Assembly (NCBI RefSeq): GCF_000613445.1
Contig: NZ_BAIZ01000023.1
Span: forward strand, 1 to 58,252
DNA length: 58,252 nucleotides
Origin: Hoylesella shahii DSM 15611 = JCM 12083
Lineage (GTDB): Bacteria; Bacteroidota; Bacteroidia; Bacteroidales; Bacteroidaceae
Direction of reading: 5' to 3'
Under the pieces are notes generated by a model. The model saw nothing but the letters and a program-made list of their open reading frames with translations, had not been told where the DNA came from and made no database searches. A program made the translations under genes and the position numbers. Within the stretch, counting starts at the first letter, position 1, and each line of letters begins with the position of its first letter. Shown here one piece after another: positions 27,809-37,388 of this stretch.

Positions 27809-28300
27809 ATGCTTACAAAGCCAGTAAACGGTAAAGGCCCACAATGGGGCCGTAATTGTTATTTTTCTGAGAACGCCACCATCGTGGGCGACGTCACTTT
27901 AGGCGACGATTGCTCGGTGTGGTTCTGTGCGGTTCTTCGTGCAGATGTCGATGGTATACGCATCGGTAATCGGGTAAACATACAAGACGGAGCATGCGTT
28001 CACCAGTCGCATGGCACGCCCGTAGAGATAGAAGACGATGTGTCGGTGGGGCATAACGCCACTGTTCACGGTTGTACACTTCGCCGTGGCTGTCTTATTG
28101 GCATGGGTGCAACGGTGCTAGATAAGGCCGAAGTGGGCGAAGGGGCTATCGTTGCTGCTGGTGCTGTGGTGCTACAAGGCACCAAGATTGGACCTAATGA
28201 GTTGTGGGCGGGCGTACCTGCCAAGCTTGTTAAACAAACAAAGCCCGGTCAAGCCGAAGAGTTCGCACAACATTATATTGAAATAAAGAAGTGGTATTAA
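27809..28300 (+). CDS. Gamma-carbonic-anhydrase-like hexapeptide-repeat protein
   Basis: The 163-residue protein is a left-handed beta-helix with hexapeptide turns (IVGDVTLGDDCSVWFCAVLRADV, IRIGNRVNIQDGACVH). The gamma-class metal-binding histidines appear as CVHQSHGTP, then SVGHNATVHGC. The fold is that of the YrdA/PaaY group. Enzyme activity is uncertain, since many such homologues are weak or inactive. The ATG at 27809 is preferred over the earlier in-frame start at 27752, which adds residues outside the family. Confidence 0.87.
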   Translation: MLTKPVNGKGPQWGRNCYFSENATIVGDVTLGDDCSVWFCAVLRADVDGIRIGNRVNIQDGACVHQSHGTPVEIEDDVSVGHNATVHGCTLRRGCLIGMGATVLDKAEVGEGAIVAAGAVVLQGTKIGPNELWAGVPAKLVKQTKPGQAEEFAQHYIEIKKWY

Positions 28301-28392
28301 GATAACATTGGCCGATACTTCTGATATAATAGATTGAAAGATCTGATAAAATAGGTTGCAATATCAGATAAATCAGACGATGTCGAAATAAA

Positions 28393-28436
28393 AAAGGGCT
28401 GGAAAATCTAGAACATTCTAGTTTTTCCAGCCCTTT
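28393..28436. terminator. Bidirectional terminator between convergent genes
   Basis: Perfect 14-base arms AAAGGGCTGGAAAA and TTTTCCAGCCCTTT, with A and T runs at the ends, work for both the hexapeptide gene and the converging aminopeptidase gene. Confidence 0.85.
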
Positions 28437-28531
28437 ATGATTTTGGCTTTGAGGCACCAGTGGTGAGTTTTTGTGCAGAAATAGGCTTGTTATTTCTCTT
28501 TCAACCCATGGACGTTCTACCCAAACGCCAG

Positions 28532-30326
28532 TTATTTAGCCACTTCTAACGGTTTTGTCGCATCCTTTAGCCACTCCGTATGCTCGCTGTCGAGATGTGG
28601 CGCAAGCGTGTTGTACACCGTGCGATGATAGTTGTTAAGCCACGAAAGCTCGTCGAGTGTAAGCATTGACAGTTCAATAGGAGCAGTGTCGATGGGGCAA
28701 AGCGTGAGCGAAGAGAACTGCAAGAACTCGCCAAAAGGTGTAGAACGATAGGGCGTGGTGAGCAAAGTGTTCTCAATTCGGATGCCAAATAAGTCCTCAA
28801 TATAAAGACCAGGCTCGTCGGTAACCGTCATTCCAGCATGGAAAGGAGCGGGTCGCCATTGCATACGAACTTGATGAGGCCCTTCGTGTACGTTGAGATA
28901 AGCCCCCACGCCGTGGCCTGTTCCGTGCAAATAGTTCATACCTTCTCGCCAAAGAGGGAGTCTAGCCGTGGCGTCGAGCTGCGTGCCAGTGGCACCATCG
29001 GGGAACTTAAGCATGGCAAAATTAATAAAACCCTTCAGCACCAGTGTGTAGGCGGTGCGTTGTTCGGGCGTTGTATCGCCCAAAGCGATGGTTCGTGTGA
29101 TGTCGGTTGTGCCGTCTTGATATTGTCCGCCACTATCAATAAGCACCAGTCCGTGTGGCTTTACGGGGATGTTTGTTTCGGGTGTGGCTTCGTAGTGCAC
29201 GATGGCGCCGTGTGCTTCATAGCCAACGATGGTTTCAAACGATTTACCTTTGAACAGCGGTTGTTCGGCTCTAAGCGATGTTAGTTTATCATCTAGCGAC
29301 ATTTCTGTTTCATTTCCTGCCTCCACGGCGGGTTTCAACCACTTCAAAAACTTCACCATCGCGATGCCATCTTTAAGCATAGCATTGCGAAAACCGCGAA
29401 TTTCTGCCTCATTCTTCACTGCTTTCAACGCAGGAACAGGCGAAGGCTTCGTCACAATCTCTTGGCATTTCACCATTTTAGCCAGCGTGTAGTTGGTGGT
29501 GTTTGGGTCTAACAAGATGTTATATTCAGAATAATTAGCCAGTCCCTTCGTTACATCAGCATAATCTTCCACGTCAATTTGCTGCGAAAGCAGATAGTTG
29601 TACACCTCGTTTGTTAGCTTCTCCTTATTAATATATAAGATGGTGCGTTGCTGTTCGATAAGCAAATAAGCCACAAACACAGGGTTACATTCCACGTCCG
29701 AGCCACGAAGATTAAGCGTCCAAGCCACATCGTCGAGTGTGCTCACCAAGGTGCCATCAGCGTGCACGGCTCTAAGTGCCATGCGAATGCGTTCAATTTT
29801 ATGCTTTGTTTCTTCGCCAGCCAGTTCCAAAGGCTGCAATTCCACCTTGTTAGTAGGAATTTCGGGGCGGTTGGTCCATATTGTTTTTAAAGGGTCTAGA
29901 TTTGTTCTAAGCGTCAAACCGCCCAGTTTTCTCAACTCCTCTTTCAGCGCATTCACCTCGTTAAGCGTGTTAACCATGCCGTCGAGTGCCACTTCGGTGT
30001 TGTTGGTATGCTTCAGTTTGTCGGCCAACCACTCCGCAATCGAGGGTGTACCTGGCATTCCGTCTTTCATTAATTTAAATTCAGTGCCGTGCAATTGTTC
30101 TTCGGCCGCGATGAAATAGCGCGAGTCGGTCCACACTGCAGCATCTTCAAGCGTCACCACAGCCGTACCAGCCGAACCATTAAAGCCCGAAATCCATTGT
30201 CTACCCTTCCAATGTTCTGGCACATATTCGCCCGAATGAGTCGGTACTGGGAAAGATGAAAGCCGCCAAGTGCTCTCTATGCATCAATTGGCGCAAAGCT
30301 TCAAGTCGTTGTTCGATTGTTTTCAT
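28532..30326 (-). CDS. pepP: Aminopeptidase P (X-Pro aminopeptidase, M24B), N-terminal frameshift
   Basis: This dimetal enzyme removes N-terminal residues before proline. The C-terminal pita-bread domain carries the ligands in DSGGQYQDGTTDITRT, GTGHGVGAYLNVHEGP and VTDEPGLYIEDLFGIRIEN. The large open frame begins at MPEHWKGRQWISGF, but the family N-terminus lies just upstream in another frame (ATG at 30326, MKTIEQRLEALRQLM to FPSTD). The two join at about 30239, where the sequence has a net +1 or -2 relative to the expected STDxHSGEYVP. Joined length is about 597 residues, as usual. Sequencing error is likely. Confidence 0.9.
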
Positions 30327-30576
30327 ATCAAGTGTTTTAAGTTTCGATAACATATTTGTGTTTAAAGGTTGCCTTTAGCGAGTTGTTTTATGCGATAAGC
30401 ATGCAGCGGGCAACGTGTCAACCTGTTGTTGCTTGGGGGCTAAGTTATGAAATAAAAATGAAAAACATGGCCTTTGTCACCAGTTTTGTAAACTATAAGT
30501 ATCAAAAAGCATGTTTGTTTCAAAAATATAACAAATTAAAGCGCATGTAAAGTGCATGGCTTACCAGAATTTTTGC

Positions 30577-30584
30577 TACCTTTG
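30577..30584 (+). promoter_or_regulatory. Probable -7 element of mdh
   Basis: TACCTTTG, 49 bases before the mdh ATG. No clear -33 element. Confidence 0.45.
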
Positions 30585-30632
30585 CCCTAACAATACAACG
30601 AAGTTACTTTAATCAAAAAAACAATATTAATT

Positions 30633-31634
30633 ATGGAATTTCTAACAGATGAGAAACTAGTTATTGTCGGTGCAGCCGGCATGATTGGTTCGAACATGGC
30701 TCAAACAGCTGCCATGCTTGGCCTAACTCCTAACATTTGCTTGTACGACGTGTACGAACCCGGACTGGCTGGCGTAACAGAAGAAATGCGCCACTGTGGT
30801 TTCGAGGGTGTTAATTTCACCTATACCACCGACGTTAAGGAAGCTTTCAAGGATGCCAAGTACATCATCTCGTCGGGTGGCGCACCTCGTAAAGAAGGTA
30901 TGACACGCGAAGACCTGCTCAAAGGCAATGCTGGTGTGGCCGAACAACTAGGTAAAGACATCAAGGCTTATTGCCCCGACGTGAAGCATGTGGTGATTAT
31001 CTTCAACCCCGCAGACATCACGGGCTTGGTTACACTCATCTGGTCGGGCCTAAAACCCTCACAAGTTTCAACCCTCGCAGCTCTCGACTCAATACGTCTT
31101 CAAAGCGAATTGGCTAAGCATTTCGGCGTAGCACAGAGCGAAGTTACTGGTTGCCGCACCTATGGTGGCCACGGAGAGTCAATGGCTGTGTTCGCTTCTA
31201 CCGCTAAAGTTCAAGGCACACCGTTGCTCGACCTTATCGGTACACCCAAACTTAGCGCCGAAAAGTGGGCCGAAATCAAGCAAAAGACCGTTCAAGGTGG
31301 TTCTAACATCATCAAGCTTCGTGGTCGCAGCTCGTTCCAAAGCCCCTCTTACGTATCGGTTAAGATGATTGAAGCCGCTATGGGTGGTGAAGAATTTGCA
31401 TGGCCCGCAGGTCGTTATGTATCGTTCGCTGGTATCGATCATATCATGATGGCAATGGAAGTGAGCATCACCGAGAAGGGATGTGCTTACGAAGAAGTAA
31501 TCGGTACGCCCGAAGAAATGGAAGCTTTGCAAAAGAGCTACGAGCACTTGGTAAAGATGCGCGAAGAAGTTATCGCCCTTGGCGTGCTTCCTCCAGTAGA
31601 AAAATGGCACGAAATCAACCCCAACTTGAAGTAA
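30633..31634 (+). CDS. mdh: Malate dehydrogenase
   Basis: The 333-residue protein has the Rossmann motif GAAGMIGSNMAQTA near the N-terminus and the LDH/MDH catalytic region: SSGGAPRKEGMTREDLL, IFNPADITG, and DSIRLQSELAKHFG, with the active-site His in CRTYGGHGESMAVF. It interconverts malate and oxaloacetate with NAD(H). In Bacteroidota this serves the reductive branch to fumarate and succinate. It stands alone with its own promoter and a strong terminator. No anomaly. Confidence 0.94.
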   Translation: MEFLTDEKLVIVGAAGMIGSNMAQTAAMLGLTPNICLYDVYEPGLAGVTEEMRHCGFEGVNFTYTTDVKEAFKDAKYIISSGGAPRKEGMTREDLLKGNAGVAEQLGKDIKAYCPDVKHVVIIFNPADITGLVTLIWSGLKPSQVSTLAALDSIRLQSELAKHFGVAQSEVTGCRTYGGHGESMAVFASTAKVQGTPLLDLIGTPKLSAEKWAEIKQKTVQGGSNIIKLRGRSSFQSPSYVSVKMIEAAMGGEEFAWPAGRYVSFAGIDHIMMAMEVSITEKGCAYEEVIGTPEEMEALQKSYEHLVKMREEVIALGVLPPVEKWHEINPNLK

Positions 31635-31660
31635 GTTAGGGCCTACGTCCAAAACAACAG

Positions 31661-31703
31661 CATCCCCCAGCGCCTTTTTAGAGGTGTTTGGGGGATGTTT
31701 TTT
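31661..31703 (+). terminator. Terminator after mdh
   Basis: Stem CATCCCCC/GGGGGATG, extended inward by a GCGCC/GGTGT pair, is followed by a T run. Confidence 0.8.
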
Positions 31704-31832
31704 GTGCTAAACCCAAGTGCAAACCTCGTTGTTTAAACCCTTCGGCAACATCAAACCACCATCCCCAAACATGATATTTAGCAGCTAAGCCCACAACTTA
31801 CTCCTTTCTTGTAGCCGTTTTATGTAAAAGAG

Positions 31833-31864
31833 TTTGCTAGTTAAACATAAAAATACTAATTTTG
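31833..31864 (+). promoter_or_regulatory. Promoter of gltX
   Basis: TTTG at 31833-31836, a 20-base spacer and TAATTTTG at 31857-31864 match the consensus. The leader is about 148 bases to the ATG at 32019. Confidence 0.65.
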
Positions 31865-32018
31865 CAAAGATTAGAGGCCGTGTGTTTGGCCTGCGTAAAA
31901 AACGCAAGCAACAAACAACGGTTCAAACAACATGTAAATAACAGTCTCCCGCTTTACCAAAGCAAACCGTAAACTAGCGGTGGCCACCGGAAAGGGGAAT
32001 ATACCTATTGCATATTAT

Positions 32019-33536
32019 ATGTCTGAAAGAAAAGTGAGGGTGCGCTTTGCACCCAGTCCCACAGGGGCATTGCACATCGGTGGAGTGCGAACAGCACTCT
32101 ATAACTACCTGTTTGCCAAACAACAAGGAGGAGATTTGGTGTTCCGCATTGAAGATACCGACTCGCAGCGCTTTGTACCAGGTGCCGAAGAATACATCAT
32201 CGAGTCGTTCAGATGGTTGGGAATAAAATTCGACGAGGGCGTTTCCTTTGGCGGAAAATACGGTCCTTACCGTCAAAGCGAGCGCAAAGAAATTTATAAA
32301 ACCTACGTAGACAAGCTACTAAACGATGGCAAAGCCTACATCGCTTTCGACACTCCGCAAGAACTAGAGGCCAAAAGAGCTGAAACAGAAAACTTTCAAT
32401 ACGATGCCCATACACGCAGTACTATGCGCAATTCGCTGACGATGACAGCCGAAGAGGTAACATCACTCATCGACGATGGCACGCAATACGTGGTGCGTTT
32501 TAAGGTGGAACCCGGTGAAGAGGTGCATATCAACGACCTTATTCGTGGCGATGTGATGATTAAAAGCGACATCCTCGACGATAAAGTGTTGTATAAAAGC
32601 GCCGACGGACTGCCCACTTATCACTTGGCCAATATCGTAGACGACCACCTAATGGAGATAACGCACGTTATCCGTGGTGAAGAATGGTTGCCCAGTGCGC
32701 CCCTTCATGTGCTGCTATATAAGGCTTTTGGCTGGGCCGACACCATGCCACGCTTTGCGCATCTGCCCCTGTTGCTTAAGCCAGAAGGCAAAGGCAAACT
32801 GTCTAAACGCGACGGAGACCGATTGGGTTTCCCAGTGTTCCCACTCGAATGGCACGACCCCAAAACAGGTGAAGTGTCGTCGGGCTATCGCGAAAGTGGC
32901 TATTTCCCCGAGGCCGTTATCAACTTCTTGGCCCTGTTGGGATGGAATCCTGGTACCGAACAAGAGCTTTTCACCCTGCCACAGCTGGTTGAAGCCTTCG
33001 ATATTAGTCGCTGTTCTAAGGCCGGAGCTAAGTACGATTACCAGAAAGGTATTTGGTTTAACCACGAATACATCCTCCAAAAGAGCAACGAAGAGATTGC
33101 ACAACTCTTTGCCCCAATGGTGGCTAACAATGGTATTGACGAACCAATGGAGCGCATTGTGCAGGTGGTGAGCATGATGAAAGACCGCGTTAACTTTGTG
33201 AAAGAACTGTGGCCACTGTGCTCGTTCTTCTTCAACGCACCGCTAGAGTACGATGAAAAGACAGTGAAAAAACGCTGGAAAGAAAACTCGGCTCAAGTGA
33301 TGGGCGAATTGGCTGAAGTGCTTGAATCACTAACCGATTTCTCTATCGAAAACCAAGAACGCGAGGTGTTTGCCTGGGTAGAAAGCAAAGGTTATAAGTT
33401 GGGCGATGTAATGAATGCCTTCCGCTTGGCTTTGGTGGGCGAAGGCAAAGGGCCTGGCATGTTCGATATCAGCGCTTTCCTTGGCAAAGACGAAACGTTG
33501 GCGCGATTGCGTAGGGCGATTGAGGTGCTAAAGTAG
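32019..33536 (+). CDS. gltX: Glutamyl-tRNA synthetase
   Basis: A class I synthetase with [14 protein letters not shown] (HIGH motif) at the N-terminus, [24 protein letters not shown] with GEEWLPSAP, and [11 protein letters not shown] (KMSKS motif). The C-terminal anticodon-binding part is complete. Length is 505 residues from the ATG at 32019, which gives the family N-terminus [16 protein letters not shown]; the start at 31980 adds 13 unrelated residues. It charges tRNA-Glu with glutamate. Confidence 0.96.
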   Translation: MSERKVRVRFAPSPTGALHIGGVRTALYNYLFAKQQGGDLVFRIEDTDSQRFVPGAEEYIIESFRWLGIKFDEGVSFGGKYGPYRQSERKEIYKTYVDKLLNDGKAYIAFDTPQELEAKRAETENFQYDAHTRSTMRNSLTMTAEEVTSLIDDGTQYVVRFKVEPGEEVHINDLIRGDVMIKSDILDDKVLYKSADGLPTYHLANIVDDHLMEITHVIRGEEWLPSAPLHVLLYKAFGWADTMPRFAHLPLLLKPEGKGKLSKRDGDRLGFPVFPLEWHDPKTGEVSSGYRESGYFPEAVINFLALLGWNPGTEQELFTLPQLVEAFDISRCSKAGAKYDYQKGIWFNHEYILQKSNEEIAQLFAPMVANNGIDEPMERIVQVVSMMKDRVNFVKELWPLCSFFFNAPLEYDEKTVKKRWKENSAQVMGELAEVLESLTDFSIENQEREVFAWVESKGYKLGDVMNAFRLALVGEGKGPGMFDISAFLGKDETLARLRRAIEVLK

Positions 33537-33690
33537 GGTAGGGTGGCATTGCGCCACACTCCTTTGGCTTTAAGTCTTGTTGCTGGGCAGGTTGCCCAAT
33601 GCTGCATTACCTTTGTCAATGCTGGTCTTTAATAGGTGCAAACCCAGCAACACGACCTAACTTCACCCATCAATCAAAACCCCACACCCC

Positions 33691-34902
33691 GTGTATAACA
33701 TCATTATATATCTCTATCTCTTGGGCGTTGCCATCGCTAGCATCTTCAGTTCGAAGGTTAGAAAGATGTGGCGAGGCGAACGCGAAGCCTTCGACGTGTT
33801 GCGCAACAACGTTGAAGAGGACGCTCAATATGTTTGGTTTCATGCTGCTTCGCTCGGCGAATTCGAGCAAGGCCGACCGCTTATTGAAGAAATGCGCCGC
33901 ACTCATCCACAATATAAAATACTACTCACGTTCTTTTCGCCCTCGGGTTACGAGGTAAGAAAAAACTATGAGGGTGCCGACATTGTTTGTTATTTGCCAC
34001 TCGACACCCCCATTAACGCCCGTCGTTTCTTGCGGTTGGTGCACCCTGTGATGGCCTTTTTCATCAAGTACGAGTTTTGGTATAATTACCTTCACATCCT
34101 TAAGCATCGGGGTGTGCCCACATATAGCGTTAGTAGCATCTTCCGTCGCGAGCAAATATTTTTCCGTTGGTATGGCAAAAGCTATGCAAAGGTACTGGCT
34201 TGCTTCACGCGCTTCTTTGTTCAGAACGAGCAAAGTCGTGACTTGCTTGCCTCAATAGGTTTCACCAATGTGTCGGTTACGGGCGATACACGCTTCGACC
34301 GCGTGCTACAAATACAGCAAACATGCAAACATCTGCCTTTGGTAGAAAACTTTGTGCAGAGCAAACACCTCTTTGTTGCTGGTAGTAGTTGGAGTCCCGA
34401 CGAGGATGTTTTTGTGCCTTTCTTCAATCAACAGTCTGATTGGAAGATGGTTATTGCCCCACATGTGGTGAGCGAAGAACATCTGCAGCAGATAGAACAG
34501 CGTGTGAAAGGGCCTTGCGTGCGTTATTCTAAGGCCACAATAGAGACGGTGGCCGAGGCCGATTGCTTGCTTGTTGACTGTTACGGGCTTCTTTCCAGTG
34601 TTTATCATTATGCCGATGTAACCTACGTGGGGGGAGGTTTTGGCGTGGGTATCCACAACGTTTTGGAAGCCGCGGTATGGGGTGTACCCGTTGTTTTCGG
34701 TCCTAACAACCAGCGCTTTCAAGAAGCGCAAGAGCTGTTGACAGCAGGAGGCGGATTTGAAGTAGAAAGTAAAGAGCATTTTCAAGCACTGATGCGCGAG
34801 TGGATTGATGCCCCGTGGCGCGTGCAAGATGCTGGAGAAAAGTCGGCCCAATATGTAAAGAGTAGGGCTGGAGCAACCCATAGAGTATTAGAAGAGATTT
34901 AA
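33691..34902 (+). CDS. waaA: 3-deoxy-D-manno-octulosonic acid (Kdo) transferase
   Basis: A 403-residue GT30 enzyme that adds Kdo to lipid A precursors at the inner membrane. An N-terminal hydrophobic segment (IIIYLYLLGVAIASIF) is followed by VWFHAASLGEFEQGRPLIEEMR, TFFSPSGYEV, YLPLD, FFIKYEFWYNYL and, in the second half, VTGDTRFDRV, AGSSWSPDE and VGGGFGVGIHNVLEAAVWGVPVVFGPN. Translation seems to start at a GTG (33691), since no in-frame ATG gives a full N-terminus. It follows gltX after 154 bases. Confidence 0.93.
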   Translation: MYNIIIYLYLLGVAIASIFSSKVRKMWRGEREAFDVLRNNVEEDAQYVWFHAASLGEFEQGRPLIEEMRRTHPQYKILLTFFSPSGYEVRKNYEGADIVCYLPLDTPINARRFLRLVHPVMAFFIKYEFWYNYLHILKHRGVPTYSVSSIFRREQIFFRWYGKSYAKVLACFTRFFVQNEQSRDLLASIGFTNVSVTGDTRFDRVLQIQQTCKHLPLVENFVQSKHLFVAGSSWSPDEDVFVPFFNQQSDWKMVIAPHVVSEEHLQQIEQRVKGPCVRYSKATIETVAEADCLLVDCYGLLSSVYHYADVTYVGGGFGVGIHNVLEAAVWGVPVVFGPNNQRFQEAQELLTAGGGFEVESKEHFQALMREWIDAPWRVQDAGEKSAQYVKSRAGATHRVLEEI

Positions 34903-35002
34903 TTGCCCTGCATTATTTAAGAGAATTGGTAGTGAAACATGGCCAATAACAGGATTTATAATGGCATGTGCTACTGTTTTTTGCCATAAAACACAATACA
35001 CT

Positions 35003-35051
35003 AAGGCTTATTGCGCCCACGTTACGAGCTAACGATGTGCCAATAAGCCTT
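35003..35051 (+). terminator. Terminator after waaA
   Basis: AAGGCTTATTG pairs exactly with CAATAAGCCTT, followed by ATTTTG. Outer CACAAT/TTTTGTG pairing may extend it. Confidence 0.65.
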
Positions 35052-35392
35052 ATTTTGTGCTGCAAGAATATCTGTACAGCACTTACTCCATATTTATATA
35101 AACACAATATTTGCGATAAGGATTTGCGTTGATGCGATAAAAATATTTTACAAACGGCACTTTTCTTGCCAACTATTCTAGGCCAACAAACCCGCAAAAC
35201 ACTAGATAAAAAGCCCTAAAACGATGAATTTTCTAAAACACTTTAAGTCGATTCTCCCTTCTTTTTTGCTATTTACTATGGTTTTGCCTTTCTAATTCCA
35301 GAAAACTACGTCCAAAATCCGACCGCCAAAATCATCAAATTCATACCCCTTGTGTATAAATTTCCCCATTACAGGCAGTATTTCACCTTGTA

Positions 35393-35514
35393 AAAAGTAG
35401 CATTTTACCCTGCGTTTTGCAGCACTTTACCTTGCGTTTAGCACCACTTTACCTTGCGTTTTGGTGCAGATAGCACTGCGTTTTGCTGCAAAACGCAACA
35501 CGTTTTGGTGCATA
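35393..35514 (+). repeat. 22-bp-period array, copy C
   Basis: Core positions 35415, 35437, 35459, 35481 and 35503 are exactly 22 bases apart, with a degenerate unit before them. Units carry CTTGCGTTTAGCACCAC or CTGCGTTTTGCTGCAAAACG variants. Here many units are in the complementary sense of copy A (TTTTGGTGC rather than GCACCAAAA), and one core (GCGTTTTGCTGCAAAACGC) is a perfect palindrome. Confidence 0.85.
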
Positions 35515-35685
35515 TTACCTCATTTTTTGGAAAAAACAGGGAAAAAGCACCTAAAAATGACGAAGAAATAAGGATAAAGGCACTTCGCGATTGGTGGCGA
35601 ATAAAATTGCGCTTAGTTGTGGTCAAAATTCATAAACATACGAAAACAATGTCTTTTAGCTGTGTTTTTTAGTCTAATTATCACC

Positions 35686-35796
35686 AAATCAGCGTGTTAC
35701 AAACTTCAGAAATACGCAAGAATTTATAGCCAACGGCTAGGATTTTTTTAGCGAGGGCTCTTTTTGAGTTAAAACTAAGTATGAAAACTTTACAAT
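35686..35796 (+). repeat. Conserved tail of composite repeat, copy C
   Basis: It contains AAATCAGCGTGTTACAAACT, CAGAAATACGC, TTTAGCGAGGGCTC and AACTTTACAAT, in the same order as the copy A tail and about 170 bases after the array. It is more diverged than copies A and B. Confidence 0.5.
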
Positions 35797-35985
35797 AGAC
35801 ATCGTGATATCTTGTATCACCGTTGAGCTGATGAAGTGTTGAACGGCATGCATTCATAGTTTGCTAACGGTCAAAACAAACACCTATATATAGTAATGTG
35901 TGGGTGCATTGTGTGCAATGTTTTTGTGTACCAATAGTTGCAGGCTCCCAATTCTCCTGTTTATAACTCAAACTATGGGGCAAAA

Positions 35986-36105
35986 AACCTCACCGCCAAC
36001 CCTTTAAAGAAGTACAGCGAGAGCAAATTATTGCGAAGTGCTCATGAAAGAGCAGCGAAGCAAGCAGCTAACGCGCCATCAAGCAAAGAGTTTGGCGGTG
36101 AGGTT
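35986..36105. repeat. 14-bp perfect inverted repeat bounding a 120-bp element
   Basis: AACCTCACCGCCAA at 35986-35999 is the exact complement of TTGGCGGTGAGGTT at 36092-36105. The 92 bases between have no gene. No target duplication is seen. It may be a miniature mobile element or a large hairpin. It lies downstream of the BI-1-like gene, so a terminator-like role is possible. Confidence 0.55.
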
Positions 36106-36177
36106 CGTTGTTAAGATCTTAGGTTCAGTGCTATTGAACCCCCAGAACCAAGGTCTTTTGTTGCGATGTAGAGACGC

Positions 36178-36894
36178 TTATTTTTCTCTTCCAAAGATTT
36201 TAAGCAAGTAAAGGAAGAGGTTGATAAAGTCGAGATATAGCGCAAGCGAGCCAATGAGCGCAATTTTTTGCGACTCTTCGTTAACATCGTCGGCCTCAAG
36301 TAGCAAGTTCTTAATCTTCTGCGAGTCGTAAGCAGTTAGTCCCACGAACACCAAAACGCCGATGTAGCTCACAATGAGGTCGAACGTGCTACTCTTAATA
36401 AGAAACAAGTTAACCAGCGAAGCAATGATGATACCCACCAAAGCCATGATAAGCAACTTGCCCAGCGAAGAGAGATCGGCCTTGGTGAAGTAGCCAAAAG
36501 CAGCCATTGCGCCAAATGTTCCAGCGGTGATGAAGAACACTTTAGTGATAACAGCAGGCGAATAAACCATGAAAATCACCGAAAGTGTGGCACCATTAAG
36601 AGCCGAATAAACGATGAAAAGCAGGGTTGCGGTGGTAAGCGAAAGTCTATCAATAAAGCGGCTGATAATCCAAACCAGACCTAACTCGGCCAGGAGAAAA
36701 CCCCAGAAAATACCTCTGCTTTCCAAAACCTTTTGCATGAGCACTTCAGAGTGAGCCACGCCGTATGCCGTAACGCCTGTGATAATCAGTGCCAACGTCA
36801 TCCATACGTAAACCTTACGCATCAAAGCAGGGAACGCTGCCGAGGCAATCCCCTCTTTTTCTCTTATAAGTCTTTCTAAATCTTGTTGTTCCAT
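36178..36894 (-). CDS. Bax inhibitor-1 (BI-1/YccA) family membrane protein
   Basis: The 238-residue protein has seven hydrophobic segments, beginning with KVYVWMTLALIITGVTAYGV after a charged N-terminal tail. The last part shows the family pattern VFVGLTAYDSQKIKNLL and LYLDFINLFLYLLKIFG. BI-1 proteins are pH-gated calcium leak channels or stress modulators of the inner membrane, with no settled bacterial role. The ATG at 36894 is chosen because the in-frame extension to 36969 overlaps the promoter. It is divergent from pgpH. Confidence 0.9.
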   Translation of the reverse strand: MEQQDLERLIREKEGIASAAFPALMRKVYVWMTLALIITGVTAYGVAHSEVLMQKVLESRGIFWGFLLAELGLVWIISRFIDRLSLTTATLLFIVYSALNGATLSVIFMVYSPAVITKVFFITAGTFGAMAAFGYFTKADLSSLGKLLIMALVGIIIASLVNLFLIKSSTFDLIVSYIGVLVFVGLTAYDSQKIKNLLLEADDVNEESQKIALIGSLALYLDFINLFLYLLKIFGREK

Positions 36895-36927
36895 ATTTTT
36901 GCTTAATATTAAATTGATTTGCAAAGA

Positions 36928-36935
36928 CAAAGATA
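36928..36935 (-). promoter_or_regulatory. Probable -7 element of the BI-1-like gene
   Basis: On the minus strand TATCTTTG matches TAnnTTTG, with about 34 bases to the start codon. The divergent gap 36895-37388 holds no other clear feature. Confidence 0.5.
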
Positions 36936-37388
36936 CAGCGTTTTCTTGAATAATTGATAACGGTTTCAAAGAATTTAACTATTAGCACCGTTAATTTGAA
37001 ACTATACCTATAAGAACGTCTCAAAAACATGCTATATTGCATACTTTGTATAATAAACAAACAAATTAATGATTGAAGTGTGTGAAAGTTCCGATTTTCT
37101 TTCTGTATTTGATGTTTTTTTTGTATTTTCGCCAAATAGAAATGAATAGTTAACTAAGGAGAGTTAGCAAGGAGATAAGCTGCTAAAGGTTAACGCAACT
37201 AATAATTAAGGCGTTAAGGCGTCTGTTGAACGCTCTCTGTGATAAGATGGCAAGATGCCTTGAAGAACGCAAAATTACGTATGTAGAAACTGTTAGAAAA
37301 AAGCTTGCTCGTGTAAGGACATCTTGTCTGCAGTCAAAACAAGAGACTGAGGCGCTGTCTTTCCTAGCACCTCAATGTAGATATAATA

